Positions 44,201 through 52,533 of a stretch of 64,000 nt of DNA are shown here, one piece after another. Source of the stretch: Verrucomicrobiota bacterium (GTDB lineage: Bacteria > Verrucomicrobiota > Verrucomicrobiia > Limisphaerales > SXTU01); the NCBI GenBank assembly GCA_016871445.1, contig VHDH01000002.1:1-64000 (forward strand), written 5' to 3'. The stretch's first letter is position 1. The number at the start of each line of letters is the position of its first letter. The translations under genes and the position numbers were made by a program. Below the pieces are notes generated by a model. That model had not been told where the DNA came from, ran no database searches, and saw nothing but the letters and a program-made list of their open reading frames with translations.

Positions 44201-46919
44201 CGCCAATGACGTTGGGCAACTGAACGACGTTGGTAATTATATTCGTAACGCCGGCAGTGATGTTGGTAGAGAGGTTGGTGACCGTGGGGCTGGGCGCGTT
44301 CTGGTTGGTAAACACGTAGAAGTTCCACTGGTTGGTCAGACCGTTGGTGTTTGCGTTCGCCGTGCCGTTGAGGGTGAACAACGGCGAGTTAGCCCCGACA
44401 CGCTCGTTGAGATAGGGAATGCCGTTGGTGACAACGTTGACGGGGCGGTTGGTGAAGCCGTAGCCACCGCCTGCCGCTGGGAAGGTGACGGTCACGCTAG
44501 TGGCCGGGTTGTCCGTGGAGATAACCAGCGAGTAATCCTGCGCGACCTGGTTGGTATTCCCAGAAACGGCGTTGACGTTGACCTTCCGGCCAATGACATA
44601 CACGCGGTAAACGTTGGCAGCCGTGTTCGTGAGGGAGATGAAGACGTTCTCCACGTTGTTAACCGAGTCGCGCTGGCTGATGCTGCTGGGCGTGGTGGGC
44701 TGGGAGACAACGCTACCGGGGGCAATATTGTTGCCCTCGAACTGTGAGCCGTTGACCACCAAGTTGGTGACGTAAAGGTCAAGGTCGTTGACCAGTTTGA
44801 CGGACGAGATCGGGTTGCCCGGCGGATCCGTCCACGCCAACGTGATCTTGAGGTTGTTCGTGCCGCCGGGGATGGGGGGGACGGAGACATCAAAGGCGTG
44901 GTACTCGCCAGAGGCGACGTGATTGGTGAGGAAGGCGTTCTCCTCGACCAGCACGATGGGCGCGGTGGCCGAGGCGGAGGCGGACAGCAGGGCGATCCCG
45001 GCGACGGACGGCAGCGTATTGCTGACCGATGGGATGCCCCAGCCTTGGTGTGTGACGGGGTTGTTAACCGCAAAGTCATAGGCGGGACCGAGGGACTGGG
45101 CGCGGTTGATGAGGAGCGCCTTATTCAACGAGGGGCGCAGTCCGTTGGTCCGACCAAAGTTCGAGCGGAAGAACTCCTCCACCAGCGCGAGTACGCCGGA
45201 GACCTTGCCAGCCGCAAGGCTGGTGCCGGACTCGTATCGCCACTGTGAATTGCCCAAGGCCGCGTCCGCCGGCTGCGGGTTGGTGAAGGTTGACGCGCGC
45301 AGGGTGGCGATGTACTGGCCGGGAGCAACTAGGTCGGGTTTGAAGCGGCCCGCCGTGCCTTCGATGCCAACGCCCACGTTACCGCGGCTGGAAAAATCGG
45401 AGACTTGGCCAAAGCTGTCGGAGCGGGCGTTGGCCTGCGGGTCGTTGGTTGAGTTGGGTACGAGGCGGAACAACTCGGAGGACCCGACGGTGATCACGTT
45501 CTTGGCGTTGCCGGGCGAGGCGATGCTGTCGGCCGCGCCGCCGAGGCCGCCGGAGTTGGCGTTGCCCGCGTTGCCGGCGGCGAAGACATGCGTTTGCGGT
45601 TGGATATTGGTGCGCCAGTCGAGCGCGTCGCGCACCTTCTCGTCGTAGAGCGCGGAATTGATGTCGTAAGTCGAGACCGGATAGCCCCAACTGTTGTTGA
45701 CGATGAAGATGTTGGTGGCGAGGTAACCGTTGGTGATGAGCCAAAGGTTGCCGTAGTTGGTGTAGTCGGTGGCGTAGATCGAGAGCGGGTAAAGCCGGGC
45801 GCCGGGGGCGATGCCGCGATAGGTCGCGCCCGCGATGGAGCCGTTGGTGGCGGTAGGTGCGGTGCTATCCGTGCCGACGATGGAACCGGCGACCGCCGTG
45901 CCATGGCCGTCCGCGTCGGCCGACGGGCTGAACGCATTCACAAAAGTGCGGCCGGAAAGCTGCGGGTGCGCCAAGTCGACCCCCGAGTCCACATGCGCGA
46001 TGAAGACGCCGGCGCCAGTCAAGCCGAGCCAGTTGCCGCCCGACGTGCCCGTGGACACATCCAAGCGCACGCGGGAGAGATCGTTCATCAACACGGGCGA
46101 GTGCCACGCCTCGATGTTCTGCACGGCGGGCATCTGCGCCAGCGCCACGAGGCTGCCGGCGGGCGGCGCGATGGTAACGACATGGCCGAAGGGGAACGGC
46201 TGCTCGGCCTTCACCTCTGCGCCGAGCGCGGCAAGGTCAGCCTTCGCGCGAGCCTGTGTGCCATTAAACAACACCAGGTTCAACCAGCGGCCGGCGGGCA
46301 TGGGCTCCTGTCGCACGGCCAGCGGAAGCAACTGCATGTCCAGCTTATAGAACGGCTCAAAGGGCAGCACGCTGTGCACGCGCGGGGCCACGCGAAGCTG
46401 CTGGGCGACGCTGGCACTGGCGCGGACGAGGTAGGTGTTGTTGGGGACGTAACTGACGATTTCTGCCCCCGCGCCCCGCAAGACTTCACGGAACTTGCCG
46501 TCAATGCTCCCACGCGCCTGCACCAGCCAGCTCCCCGGATCGCCCTGCGCGCGCAGGTGCGGTGGGATGTTCAGACGCACCGGTTCGCGGGTCTCAACCA
46601 GCGCGTTGCGAAGCAGCACGGCGGTGTCGCTGCGGAACAATTCGGCATCGGGCCGGACAGTATTGCGGACGCGGAAAGGTAAGTGTGGGTCATCGCCCAG
46701 CGACTTAACGTGCGCGGTGGACGGCGCGGCGGCGGGGACGGCCGGGGCGACAGCGGGGCGGCGACCCGTGAAGCGTTCCCACAGGCCTGGAGCTGCTGGT
46801 ATAGCGGCAGTGCCAGCGGCGGCCTGCTCGCGCGCGCGGCGGCGCTCCCCCTCGCGAAAGAGCAGTGCGGCTCCGATTAGGAGCAGCAATCCGGCCAAAA
46901 ACCAGTTACGGCTTTTCAT
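38235..46919 (-). CDS. Giant modular subtilase with P-domains, NHL propeller and PPC domains
   Basis: 2894-residue exported serine protease. An N-terminal signal/anchor (about 7-20) is followed by a propeptide-like region and an S8 peptidase domain at about 300-620, with Asp311 in AHVDSGVD, His339 in DGHGTAVAG, oxyanion Asn450 in FAAGNAGN and Ser567 in SGTSLAAG. The Pro normally following the Ser motif is Gly. Next are two proprotein-convertase-type P-domains (about 1045-1160 and 1300-1425), a six- or seven-blade NHL propeller at about 1665-1985 with repeats of the YVADTGNN(R/L)I type, a further propeller-like part, two PPC domains (about 2570-2800) and a C-terminal domain (GEKYQVQYRTNL). It lies downstream of the pseudopilin operon on the same strand and may be its cargo (inference). 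Confidence 0.85.
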   Translation of the reverse strand: MKSRNWFLAGLLLLIGAALLFREGERRRAREQAAAGTAAIPAAPGLWERFTGRRPAVAPAVPAAAPSTAHVKSLGDDPHLPFRVRNTVRPDAELFRSDTAVLLRNALVETREPVRLNIPPHLRAQGDPGSWLVQARGSIDGKFREVLRGAGAEIVSYVPNNTYLVRASASVAQQLRVAPRVHSVLPFEPFYKLDMQLLPLAVRQEPMPAGRWLNLVLFNGTQARAKADLAALGAEVKAEQPFPFGHVVTIAPPAGSLVALAQMPAVQNIEAWHSPVLMNDLSRVRLDVSTGTSGGNWLGLTGAGVFIAHVDSGVDLAHPQLSGRTFVNAFSPSADADGHGTAVAGSIVGTDSTAPTATNGSIAGATYRGIAPGARLYPLSIYATDYTNYGNLWLITNGYLATNIFIVNNSWGYPVSTYDINSALYDEKVRDALDWRTNIQPQTHVFAAGNAGNANSGGLGGAADSIASPGNAKNVITVGSSELFRLVPNSTNDPQANARSDSFGQVSDFSSRGNVGVGIEGTAGRFKPDLVAPGQYIATLRASTFTNPQPADAALGNSQWRYESGTSLAAGKVSGVLALVEEFFRSNFGRTNGLRPSLNKALLINRAQSLGPAYDFAVNNPVTHQGWGIPSVSNTLPSVAGIALLSASASATAPIVLVEENAFLTNHVASGEYHAFDVSVPPIPGGTNNLKITLAWTDPPGNPISSVKLVNDLDLYVTNLVVNGSQFEGNNIAPGSVVSQPTTPSSISQRDSVNNVENVFISLTNTAANVYRVYVIGRKVNVNAVSGNTNQVAQDYSLVISTDNPATSVTVTFPAAGGGYGFTNRPVNVVTNGIPYLNERVGANSPLFTLNGTANANTNGLTNQWNFYVFTNQNAPSPTVTNLSTNITAGVTNIITNVVQLPNVIGGPFVAFSTFLPPNLARARNGDADIDLYVTRSSLGYPGSGAAGLTNLDPAVLSHANTFRSTNRGGYELFSVTNSSLGEVFYVGIKSEDQQGGTYGFFGASAPFPFFNNTNGTNRGFQVVLFPVPMDIPDGTPENPGGVTLYGILPTNVIMQNITMSNIIVHENLGDLVGTLTHNGTVVTLNNHSVGLGATPPGGYVTNNLVYDSFRNPADGPGDVTDFLGQDGVGLWIFEIYDNAPFLTGRVTTADLFIVPFIGQSSSTNPNVFFRTFDLAAGQSFVDFFNVPSYATNLDVDIVGGLAGVPGPASSNGVDILASAPSAGVPTSGSNGLGTFDLDNLDATLFPHLRISPISSPPLSPGPWNFRIVNNSASMLTLTLRYTLGVNLATADVSFNYTNVAIPLLDEYTTNLFLNVPDNRVIAGLDVGVAIRHPRISDLVLHLVAPSGRKALLFENRGGTNGVTTADLRANFTENTNFVTHIDTNGSAANGFHNLGRLQPIKFVPAPYSAVVSPPSLVTSMTNLLFGHGAMVTSPHESPGGLAHFGQQLVTAGKVNRNSTNDGFVAAYVTPIVTNRYTSNLVTTPTSTNLSFFPVTNWTVTNFWPGSLSGYRGTNNGTTTPLAEQTFFNGVALNVDGVFAVGQTRNYFPPTALTWSGTNTRQVYDIDLGSTSGSVDLAHFSDTNPDHILVQYEGRTLMDLAPAPVNFTTNLVYRGSSRFLRVAMNPTANAAAGSTWTNTLTVLRSNGVTFAVDNFVSGAIRPPPATAAPTPNTLSGPQGVVLDASNMVYVADTANNRILKFRQALTLPNPFNTPNAADTNGTYEPLTLAPAVPASFATLNSPAALAVATNGDIYVADTGNNLIKRYSGNGTFLQVWGDTAVAPPANAGSNDTPSFAAGRFNAPRGLHLGNNGVLYIADTGNGLIRTIDTNGTVGRVTLPVALLGLNLPRAVTVVGTNVYVADTGNHRIVSLSGLGSVLAGLTGTAGTTDGVGGSARFNQPSGIARDGYGNLYVSDAGSHRLRRVTVSGEVQTIAGSSSGNVNNEIGTTARLNTPRGLVADRFGTLFVADSGNNSIRVVAPYQTGMPTNAFVAYFPFNGPTNSPIMGAPPVFISRGITNSVFGTELAGNSPASRDTFTGIASYRHLGTNGVGTNWLYAVGSAQFSTNSVGGFAAYDRMFLTKFATNGQPVWTYGHLPAASIRAVTNGSGAITNLVIGSGGAGYTTAPVVRIHDPLNPTPANRNIAVTVGLTAGVVTSISAPAMPLAGPFVAPRVYVQAPTSLHMPGHALAVMHGSNVVAAGFTNISDVVSTTNNQPFLLCLETTNGTLRWATNSLTSGHYNAVAVNGTNILAAGATYFAGSVAASNCLIESWTLAGTPRLTTSYSFGTGRPSQLSGLIAIEELDRAYAVGTVGSGATSDAFLMEIDLQTLAVISVITNNITNGLNFGKAITTDGVDIYVAVEGPGDGNPSDRQAAIFRYRAKNFYQPEESLNVFVGDTTWGTSVFYTNTTNVLITNTAWRLQITDTRAGGTNVVGTNGMVLSWSLNFSYAASNTVALTLPPGSAFPPITLSTGPRYFRVPVPSAATAATNLVTANGPVRVSFHASGVPADGEPGTREMFSGASTGSFVVSTNANALARLRPGSEYYVAITPMNLGASVEVTVEVSFDRTELPPQITDLAVGVPVNGLALANATVNRYAFVVPPNASAALFEITAASGNVNLYLRRSNGPASLPGPGGFDYASANPFVGTEQIFLVTNGASTNALTPGTWLLGVHNAHNAPVNFTVRATVTNATPYTVVTSANGQTHAGVTSPGNAPNTLYKLNVPAEEKALLFEVTGLNGNGDLVVRRNAFPLATTYDFGNARSNNAPEWISLRTNASLPSLAGDWYFGVLNPGTTHVTYNIMARQSVNGVLVGSTPLQIVRPPGASMLTGGTGFGFGLNGVPGEKYQVQYRTNLAATDWTVLTNLTAPLDGVISFIHSGALTNKNLYYRFLVVP

Positions 46920-47173
46920 CGGGACTCTCGCGACGGTGGTAAGAACTTAGTCCCGGCGGGAACAAGCCAACAATACGGTGGATTGCTGAACCGGAAGCAC
47001 GTTGACTCCCCTGCCCTTGATCCTGCCCCCGACATTGGGCGGGGTAGATTAAGAGTGGGAGAAAAGAATACAGCGCTGGTGAGGGAGAACGGCCCTAACG
47101 ACCAAAGCCACGCTCCCCGCGGACGGCCGGGCGACGGCGCTCGCTGAATTATCTGACTCGCACTCATGGCTGA
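46920..47173 (-). other. 254-base gap between the large pseudopilin-type gene and the giant subtilase gene
   Basis: An 83-codon open frame (46916-47167) fills it, starting six bases after the upstream stop and ending with ATGA overlap on the subtilase start. Its product is not protein-like (Pro-, Ser- and Arg-rich, no domain). No terminator is seen, so read-through from the pseudopilin operon into the subtilase gene is possible. Confidence 0.35.
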
Positions 47174-50100
47174 TTAAAATTCAGGCAGTTGTCTGAGACT
47201 CTCGATATAGATCCGCGGCGTGACCACAGGTGGCGCGCCGGCGGGTAGGCGCGGCAAGAGGCCTGGCTCCGGCAAACCCTCCACACGCACCAACGCCCGC
47301 ACCGCAGATTCACCAGTAATTTGGTAATTCGTGACCATTAGCGAGTAAGGGCCACCAGCCACATACACGCCGCGCTCGGCCGGGCGCAGCGACTGGCCAT
47401 AGGCGTAAATCACCATGCGGGGATGTTCTTCAAGGTACATTAGCCCAAGCGTCTGCTGCGGGATGCGCTCGATGGCAACGTCATTAATGGGGTAAGGCAT
47501 CGGTGTCCAATATTGATCATTAGGATCGCCGGTGGGATACTGATTATTGTTCGCTTGCCGCGACTGGTAATACCAGCCTTTCACGTAGGCGAGTTCTCCA
47601 TTCCCGTAGAGCCTAAACGCGTAAGTCTTAGGAACGCCCAAAAATGGCGACTGCACGCTCAACTCCGGCGTGCTGAGGATGCTGCCCACCTTAGTAAAGG
47701 AGCGCTGCGGGAACGACTCCCAGTCCGTCGGCACCGCCTCTGGCGGGCCGGCCGGGCCGCTGCGCAGCGCGTAAAAAGACGTACCCAACCGTTCGACCAA
47801 ATCACCCATGTTATAGATGCCTGCGGGGTTCCATGAAGCGAGTGTGGTCCAATTAGCAAAGTTACCGACACTGACCTGCGTGAACGGGTTCTGGTTTATT
47901 GGAATCGTACCGGCGACCGCCCGGTAGTAGCTCACGAAACCGTACGGACCGTTAAAGTAGGCCACCATGTCCCCAGCACTATAGTTTAGGGTTGGCTGCC
48001 ACATGGGGATGCGCTGCTTGGCTTGGATCAGGCCATTGGTGAGGCTACCGATGAGGTTGGAAAGCGGCGCGGAAGCCGGTTCGATGGTGATGGGGACTAG
48101 AGTAACGCCGCTATTGGACAGGACAAGCGTACCACCCAACGCTGCTGCCCAAGCGAGGCTGTTGGTCTGATTGACGGAGAGCAGGCCGCGCGTGGCATCT
48201 GCATTGATGGCCGTGGTGAAGACGTCCACCAGCCGCCAATCGTTGGTCGGCATGGTGCCTGTGCTGCGCGCCCAATAGAACCAGTTGGTCGAGTTCGGGA
48301 TGTCGGACTTGAGGTAGAAGGTTTGCCACGGTGTGCCGCGATGCACGCGCCCGATCCAGCCAAGGTTTGCGAACTTGCGCTGCGGAAAATCCCAGGCATC
48401 AGAATTCCAAGCCCCCGGGTCTTTCAGGCGCATATCGAAAGCCGTGGGTAGAAGATACGGGTTGGGAAGCCCCACTCGGCCGGCCAAGTTTGGCGGCCTT
48501 CCCCAAGGACTATAAAAGTTGTTCGTTCCACCGCTGGGCCGGTAAGTATTTCCCGGGCCAAAATCCAATCTGTAAATTGTTCCCGGCGGGGCCGGCGCAA
48601 AGTTTGGCCTGACTAACTCGACGGTGCTGGATTGGAAAGGATCAGAGATGTCGCGAGTGGTGTGGTGTACCAGCGGGTCGTTGACTTCCCACGACGTATT
48701 AAAAACCACAGTGCGGGTTGGGCTAAAGGGAGCCTGGACGCTAAGGACATTAGGGTTAAGGCTTTGGTTTGGCGGTATGCTTGGTACTCCAGAGAGGCCC
48801 ATCCAGCGCCTAAACCGGTCAACTTGCTGCAGCACATTTGGGCTCGGACTACCGCTTCGCCAACGCTGAATGTTGGGAAGGATCAAATTGGTGGCGACGG
48901 CAATCTGATTGCTGATGCCCCGTGTAATCCCGAACGGCGCGGGTCCCGTTCGATTCGCTGCCCAAAAATCTCCCATATCCAGGCGATCCAAGACCGCAGC
49001 GGCGGGGTTCGTAACCAAAGGACCCGGACCTGCAACCCGAAGCGCGGCGGCGAGGTTCATGCTGGCGGTAAGGTTGGTGAGGTTGACGAAGTCAACCACA
49101 CGGTTGTTGTCCACGAGCGCGAAGATAATTGAGTTAGTGATCGTGATGCTCAGCCGCAGGTCGGGGAATCCGTTGGAGCGGTTGAAGATGCTTGGGCCAC
49201 CGGAGGCAGAACCGGCCGGGATGAAGCCGCCGTTGGTGAAACCCGCGAGCGGCGGATAGTTGGTGGCATAGGCGTAACCTTGCGCCAAGTTGGTCAAGGA
49301 GAGCTGCGGGACGTTGGTAAAAAAGAAGCTCTTGAACGCCGCATACCCGCTCGCCGTGCCGGCCCAGTTGGAATAGGACTGGCTTAGGCTGTTGGTGGTG
49401 ACATTGGTGTAAATGGGGCCGAACTCGTTGTTCAGGACTAAGCGGGCGATATTGGTGGCCACCAACTGAAGCGGGCGCGGATAAGCTGAGGAATAGGAGT
49501 TCCACGCCTCGAAGCCATAGACGTTGGTCAGCCCAATGATCAGCGACTCGTTGGTCTGAACAATGGCGGTGGCGCTGAAGTTGGTGGCATTTGTCTTCAC
49601 GAACTCCAGCCGGCGCGTGACCGAAAAGCGAGTTTGCACGCCGAACTCGTTAAAATTTGGATACCCCTTTTTAACGCCGATGATGACCGGCGTGCCGGCG
49701 AAGTGGCACAGATCCGGCCCGCCGATCGTGCCGGCCGGGGTGCTATACATCAGCATCCGCGCGTTCGGATCGCTGAGGTCATACACCGGCAGGCTCAGCA
49801 GGTTCGTAGCGTCCGTGCCGTTGGTGGTGTAGCCAATGATGTTGACGAAGTCGTTGCTGGGCCAGAGGTTGGTGTTGGCGAAGCCGAAGAGCGGCCGCCA
49901 CACCGTCGGGTAGGCGGGGGAGTTCCCGTCCGATGTGGTTGCATCGTAAAGGTTGGCGGTCAACTGGAGCAGGCGGTGAACCTCCGGCAGGTAGTAACTG
50001 AACGGGAAGATCGGAATGTTGGTAAGGCTGAGGGTCGCGTTGAGGTTGGTGCTGATAAAATTGGTGCCAAGGTAGAAGTTGGTAGCCACGATGTTAGTGT

Positions 50101-51703
50101 CCGCGCCGCCAAAGCCGGTCCAGTTTGCATTCAAATTCACGCTGGGGGTGAGACTGGCGCGCAGCATCAGCTCGGCGGCGAACGGGAAGAAGGTGTTCGG
50201 GTGCCAGTTGGTGAAGCCGGACGCCTCGCCGCCCACCGAGTCGAACCGTAAGTTCGGCGCGACGTAGCTCACGTTGGGCCAGTTGAGGTTGAATTTGTTG
50301 CTCACCGGCCAAGACTCCGTGCCCAGCACCTCCATCAGCCGGTAGGGCGCACGGCGCAGGGCGTCACCCGCCAGCGTGGGGGCGAGGTTAATGGCAAGGT
50401 TGCTCAGGTTTACGGTGAACGGCTGGTAATTTGGCCGCGTGGCCGAGAACAGCTCAGTCAAGTCAAAGTAATGACGCGCCTGGGGATGGGAGTTGGTGCC
50501 TCCGGGCCATGGAATGTTCGTGGCATCAACATTGTTTATGAACGCGGTGGAGTTCATCAGCGGGCCGTCACCTAAAACATCGAAGTTCGCGTTAGCCAAG
50601 GACAAGGCCGGCCCCGCGCCGAATAGGGCGGCGAGCGTGGGGCGATTGGCGTAACTGTCGTTGTTGCGGTAGTTCAGCAACAGGAGCGCATCGCGAAACG
50701 CATCCCTCCCGATAGGCGTCGCGGAACTCGGGGCGCCGGCAAGAGCGTAATTGTACAGATAATAGGCTGGGCCCAACTCGGTTAGCATTGCCGCGAGGTT
50801 AAATTCTTGCGGGCCAAGACCGAGGTTTCGGTAGTAACCCTCGGTGTTCAGGCCCAGACGCTTGGCTTGGTTGTGGATAAGATTGAGGTCCATCGCCTTG
50901 CCCGCGGGCGCAATGAGGTAAGCATAACGGCTCACGAAGCGGTTGTTTGGCCCATGTGGCTGGTCGGGATTTTCGAGCTGCCCGATCCAGTGCGGGTCGC
51001 CGGGGTTACGGCGATCCGTCGGGTCAAAGATGCCGTTACGGTTGAAGTCGAGGTAAAAGCGGCCAGCGCGAGACTCACTCAAGAGAACGTTGTTCGGGAA
51101 ACCGGGTGCAGGAAAGGCGCGGTTGTTGGTGAAACTAGGAGAGAATACGGGAACGCGAGGTTTGTATTGGAGGTTGCCGAGATTGACGAGCCACGGATTC
51201 AGGCCGGCGGCCATCGCGTTGGTGTGGTTAACGTTGGTGGGGCTGCTCACCGCCGGGAGAAAGCCCGCCAGGTTCTCGTAGTTGGTGGACACCATCACGC
51301 CGTAATTCCACTTGTCGCCGCTGATGAGCAGGCGCGCGAGGAGGTCCGCTTGGGCGAAATTAAGCGCAGCGTCGCGCGCGACTTGCGACTCACCTTGAGA
51401 GGTGATGGCCTCAATGGCACGGCGCTCGCGTCGCGCCACGCCTAAAAAGGCCACGACCATGAACGTGACGAGCGAGAGCATGATGAGCGTGGCCACTAAG
51501 GCAACGCCGGCGCGCCCGACTCCTTCTCCCTTTGGGCTGCGGGGGAAAAAGCTAGCCGCAGACCGGATCAGGGGGGCGGCCGCTTGTGCCATCGCAACCA
51601 ACCCTTCAACCCGGCCCTCTCCCCCCACTCCGCAAAGGGAGTGGATAAAACGATGCGACGGCCGAGCCTTCAAACCAGGATTAACTTGGCGGGGCAGCTT
51701 CAT
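47174..51703 (-). CDS. Large GspK/PilX-like protein, Verru_Chthon cassette protein A type
   Basis: 1509 residues. After a long leader comes GVALVATLIMLSLVTFMVVAFLG (about 66-88), a pilin-like hydrophobic helix resembling the GspK/PilX start (no Glu at +5), then about 1400 residues of extracytoplasmic beta-rich sequence full of Thr-Asn pairs. Size, position and N-terminus match Verru_Chthon cassette protein A, a family defined in Verrucomicrobium and Chthoniobacter. The ATG at 51703 overlaps the upstream stop (ATGA), so translation of the leader is likely. That leader contains repeat-derived sequence (HSLCGVGGEGRVEGL and FFPRSPKGEGVGRAG). Likely tip or minor component of a pseudopilus; the function is unproven. 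Confidence 0.75.
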   Translation of the reverse strand: MKLPRQVNPGLKARPSHRFIHSLCGVGGEGRVEGLVAMAQAAAPLIRSAASFFPRSPKGEGVGRAGVALVATLIMLSLVTFMVVAFLGVARRERRAIEAITSQGESQVARDAALNFAQADLLARLLISGDKWNYGVMVSTNYENLAGFLPAVSSPTNVNHTNAMAAGLNPWLVNLGNLQYKPRVPVFSPSFTNNRAFPAPGFPNNVLLSESRAGRFYLDFNRNGIFDPTDRRNPGDPHWIGQLENPDQPHGPNNRFVSRYAYLIAPAGKAMDLNLIHNQAKRLGLNTEGYYRNLGLGPQEFNLAAMLTELGPAYYLYNYALAGAPSSATPIGRDAFRDALLLLNYRNNDSYANRPTLAALFGAGPALSLANANFDVLGDGPLMNSTAFINNVDATNIPWPGGTNSHPQARHYFDLTELFSATRPNYQPFTVNLSNLAINLAPTLAGDALRRAPYRLMEVLGTESWPVSNKFNLNWPNVSYVAPNLRFDSVGGEASGFTNWHPNTFFPFAAELMLRASLTPSVNLNANWTGFGGADTNIVATNFYLGTNFISTNLNATLSLTNIPIFPFSYYLPEVHRLLQLTANLYDATTSDGNSPAYPTVWRPLFGFANTNLWPSNDFVNIIGYTTNGTDATNLLSLPVYDLSDPNARMLMYSTPAGTIGGPDLCHFAGTPVIIGVKKGYPNFNEFGVQTRFSVTRRLEFVKTNATNFSATAIVQTNESLIIGLTNVYGFEAWNSYSSAYPRPLQLVATNIARLVLNNEFGPIYTNVTTNSLSQSYSNWAGTASGYAAFKSFFFTNVPQLSLTNLAQGYAYATNYPPLAGFTNGGFIPAGSASGGPSIFNRSNGFPDLRLSITITNSIIFALVDNNRVVDFVNLTNLTASMNLAAALRVAGPGPLVTNPAAAVLDRLDMGDFWAANRTGPAPFGITRGISNQIAVATNLILPNIQRWRSGSPSPNVLQQVDRFRRWMGLSGVPSIPPNQSLNPNVLSVQAPFSPTRTVVFNTSWEVNDPLVHHTTRDISDPFQSSTVELVRPNFAPAPPGTIYRLDFGPGNTYRPSGGTNNFYSPWGRPPNLAGRVGLPNPYLLPTAFDMRLKDPGAWNSDAWDFPQRKFANLGWIGRVHRGTPWQTFYLKSDIPNSTNWFYWARSTGTMPTNDWRLVDVFTTAINADATRGLLSVNQTNSLAWAAALGGTLVLSNSGVTLVPITIEPASAPLSNLIGSLTNGLIQAKQRIPMWQPTLNYSAGDMVAYFNGPYGFVSYYRAVAGTIPINQNPFTQVSVGNFANWTTLASWNPAGIYNMGDLVERLGTSFYALRSGPAGPPEAVPTDWESFPQRSFTKVGSILSTPELSVQSPFLGVPKTYAFRLYGNGELAYVKGWYYQSRQANNNQYPTGDPNDQYWTPMPYPINDVAIERIPQQTLGLMYLEEHPRMVIYAYGQSLRPAERGVYVAGGPYSLMVTNYQITGESAVRALVRVEGLPEPGLLPRLPAGAPPVVTPRIYIESLRQLPEF
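51519..51644. repeat. Two intergenic-style repeat pieces inside the leader of the large pseudopilin-type gene
   Basis: On the minus strand, CACTCCCTTTGCGGAGTG forms a perfect 6-bp hairpin, followed by GGGGAGAGGGCCGGGTTGAAGGG (51602-51644). The second piece, at 51519-51546, reads CCCGCAGCCCAAAGGGAGAAGGAG. Related sequence lies in the leaders of the next two upstream pseudopilin-type genes bearing long leaders (53296-53334 and 54282-54330) and between mrdA and rodA. Confidence 0.55.
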
Positions 51704-52533
51704 TGCAGGCCGGTACGGATGGGCACGTGCAGGTGGAACATGTGCACGGCGTCAACATTAGTAGCGAGGTAAGTCTTAGCGAGGTTGATATTGGGCAGGT
51801 AAACCCGGGCGCGCTCGGCGGTGCGATTATCCACGAACCCTAGTTCGACCTCCACATAAGAGGGGAGCGCATGGTTGGTCAGCACGGCGGCCCACGTCGC
51901 CGTGGGTACGGCAACATTGGTCGCCATCACCGGCACGCCGCTGGTGACGGCGGTGACGCGGAAGTGAATGACGTTGTCCGCGACGCGCTGCCAATAGGCT
52001 GGCGGCGGGAGCTGCAAGAAGAGCCGATTTTGGAGGCTCTGGTCAAAACGGTTTGCGTTGGTGGTCCAGCGCCAAAGCGTGCCCAGCCCGTAGGCGGCGG
52101 GCTGGGTTGGGTCGTTGGGGTCGGCCACACGGTAGCTCACGCCCATCCAGTTGAAGGGCGTAGCGGCTGGATCGAGCGAGATGAAGTAGAGGTCCTGCAA
52201 GAGGTTCTGCTGCACGACGTTCGTCCCGTTGTTGATCATCGCGAATGAGCCGGCAGACCAGTTGGTGCTGGTATAGAAGTTGACCGCCAGCATGCCGGCC
52301 GCAGAATGCCCAGCCGCCATCTGCGAAACATCCCGCTGGATTAGGTGCGCCGCCGCACGACCGGTCTCAAACTTGTCCACCTCACGTACCGCCTTGCGCA
52401 TCTGCGTCTGCGTGCGATCGAACATCTGGTAGAGCGCCAGAATGATGAACGAGATGAGACTCACCGCCACGAGCAATTCGAGGACGGTCACGGCGCGAAC
52501 GCTGGGACGAAAAATCTGGCGGTGGAGGTTCAT
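51700..52533 (-). CDS. GspJ/PilW-like pseudopilin, Verru_Chthon cassette protein C type
   Basis: 277 residues with a short leader and a type IV prepilin motif: MNLHRQIFRPSVRA, then VTVLELLVAVSLISFIILALY with Glu at +5. The length, and the region after the helix (QMFDRTQTQMRKAVREVDKFETGRAAAHLIQRDVSQM, read in parts), are typical of GspJ/PilW minor pseudopilins. Start and stop each overlap the neighbouring genes by four bases (ATGA), so it is translated with them. It is probably a minor pseudopilin in a complex with the genes on either side; the assignment to cassette protein C rests on size and neighbours. Confidence 0.78.
   Translation of the reverse strand: MNLHRQIFRPSVRAVTVLELLVAVSLISFIILALYQMFDRTQTQMRKAVREVDKFETGRAAAHLIQRDVSQMAAGHSAAGMLAVNFYTSTNWSAGSFAMINNGTNVVQQNLLQDLYFISLDPAATPFNWMGVSYRVADPNDPTQPAAYGLGTLWRWTTNANRFDQSLQNRLFLQLPPPAYWQRVADNVIHFRVTAVTSGVPVMATNVAVPTATWAAVLTNHALPSYVEVELGFVDNRTAERARVYLPNINLAKTYLATNVDAVHMFHLHVPIRTGLQ

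Noticed and set aside
38094-44747. Long open frames on the plus strand opposite the giant subtilase gene (for example 38094-39422, 39765-40583, 43656-44747)
   Set aside because: They are antisense shadows caused by GC-rich codon bias and the repeated Thr-Asn codons. The minus-strand frame is continuous over 8.7 kb with clear domains.
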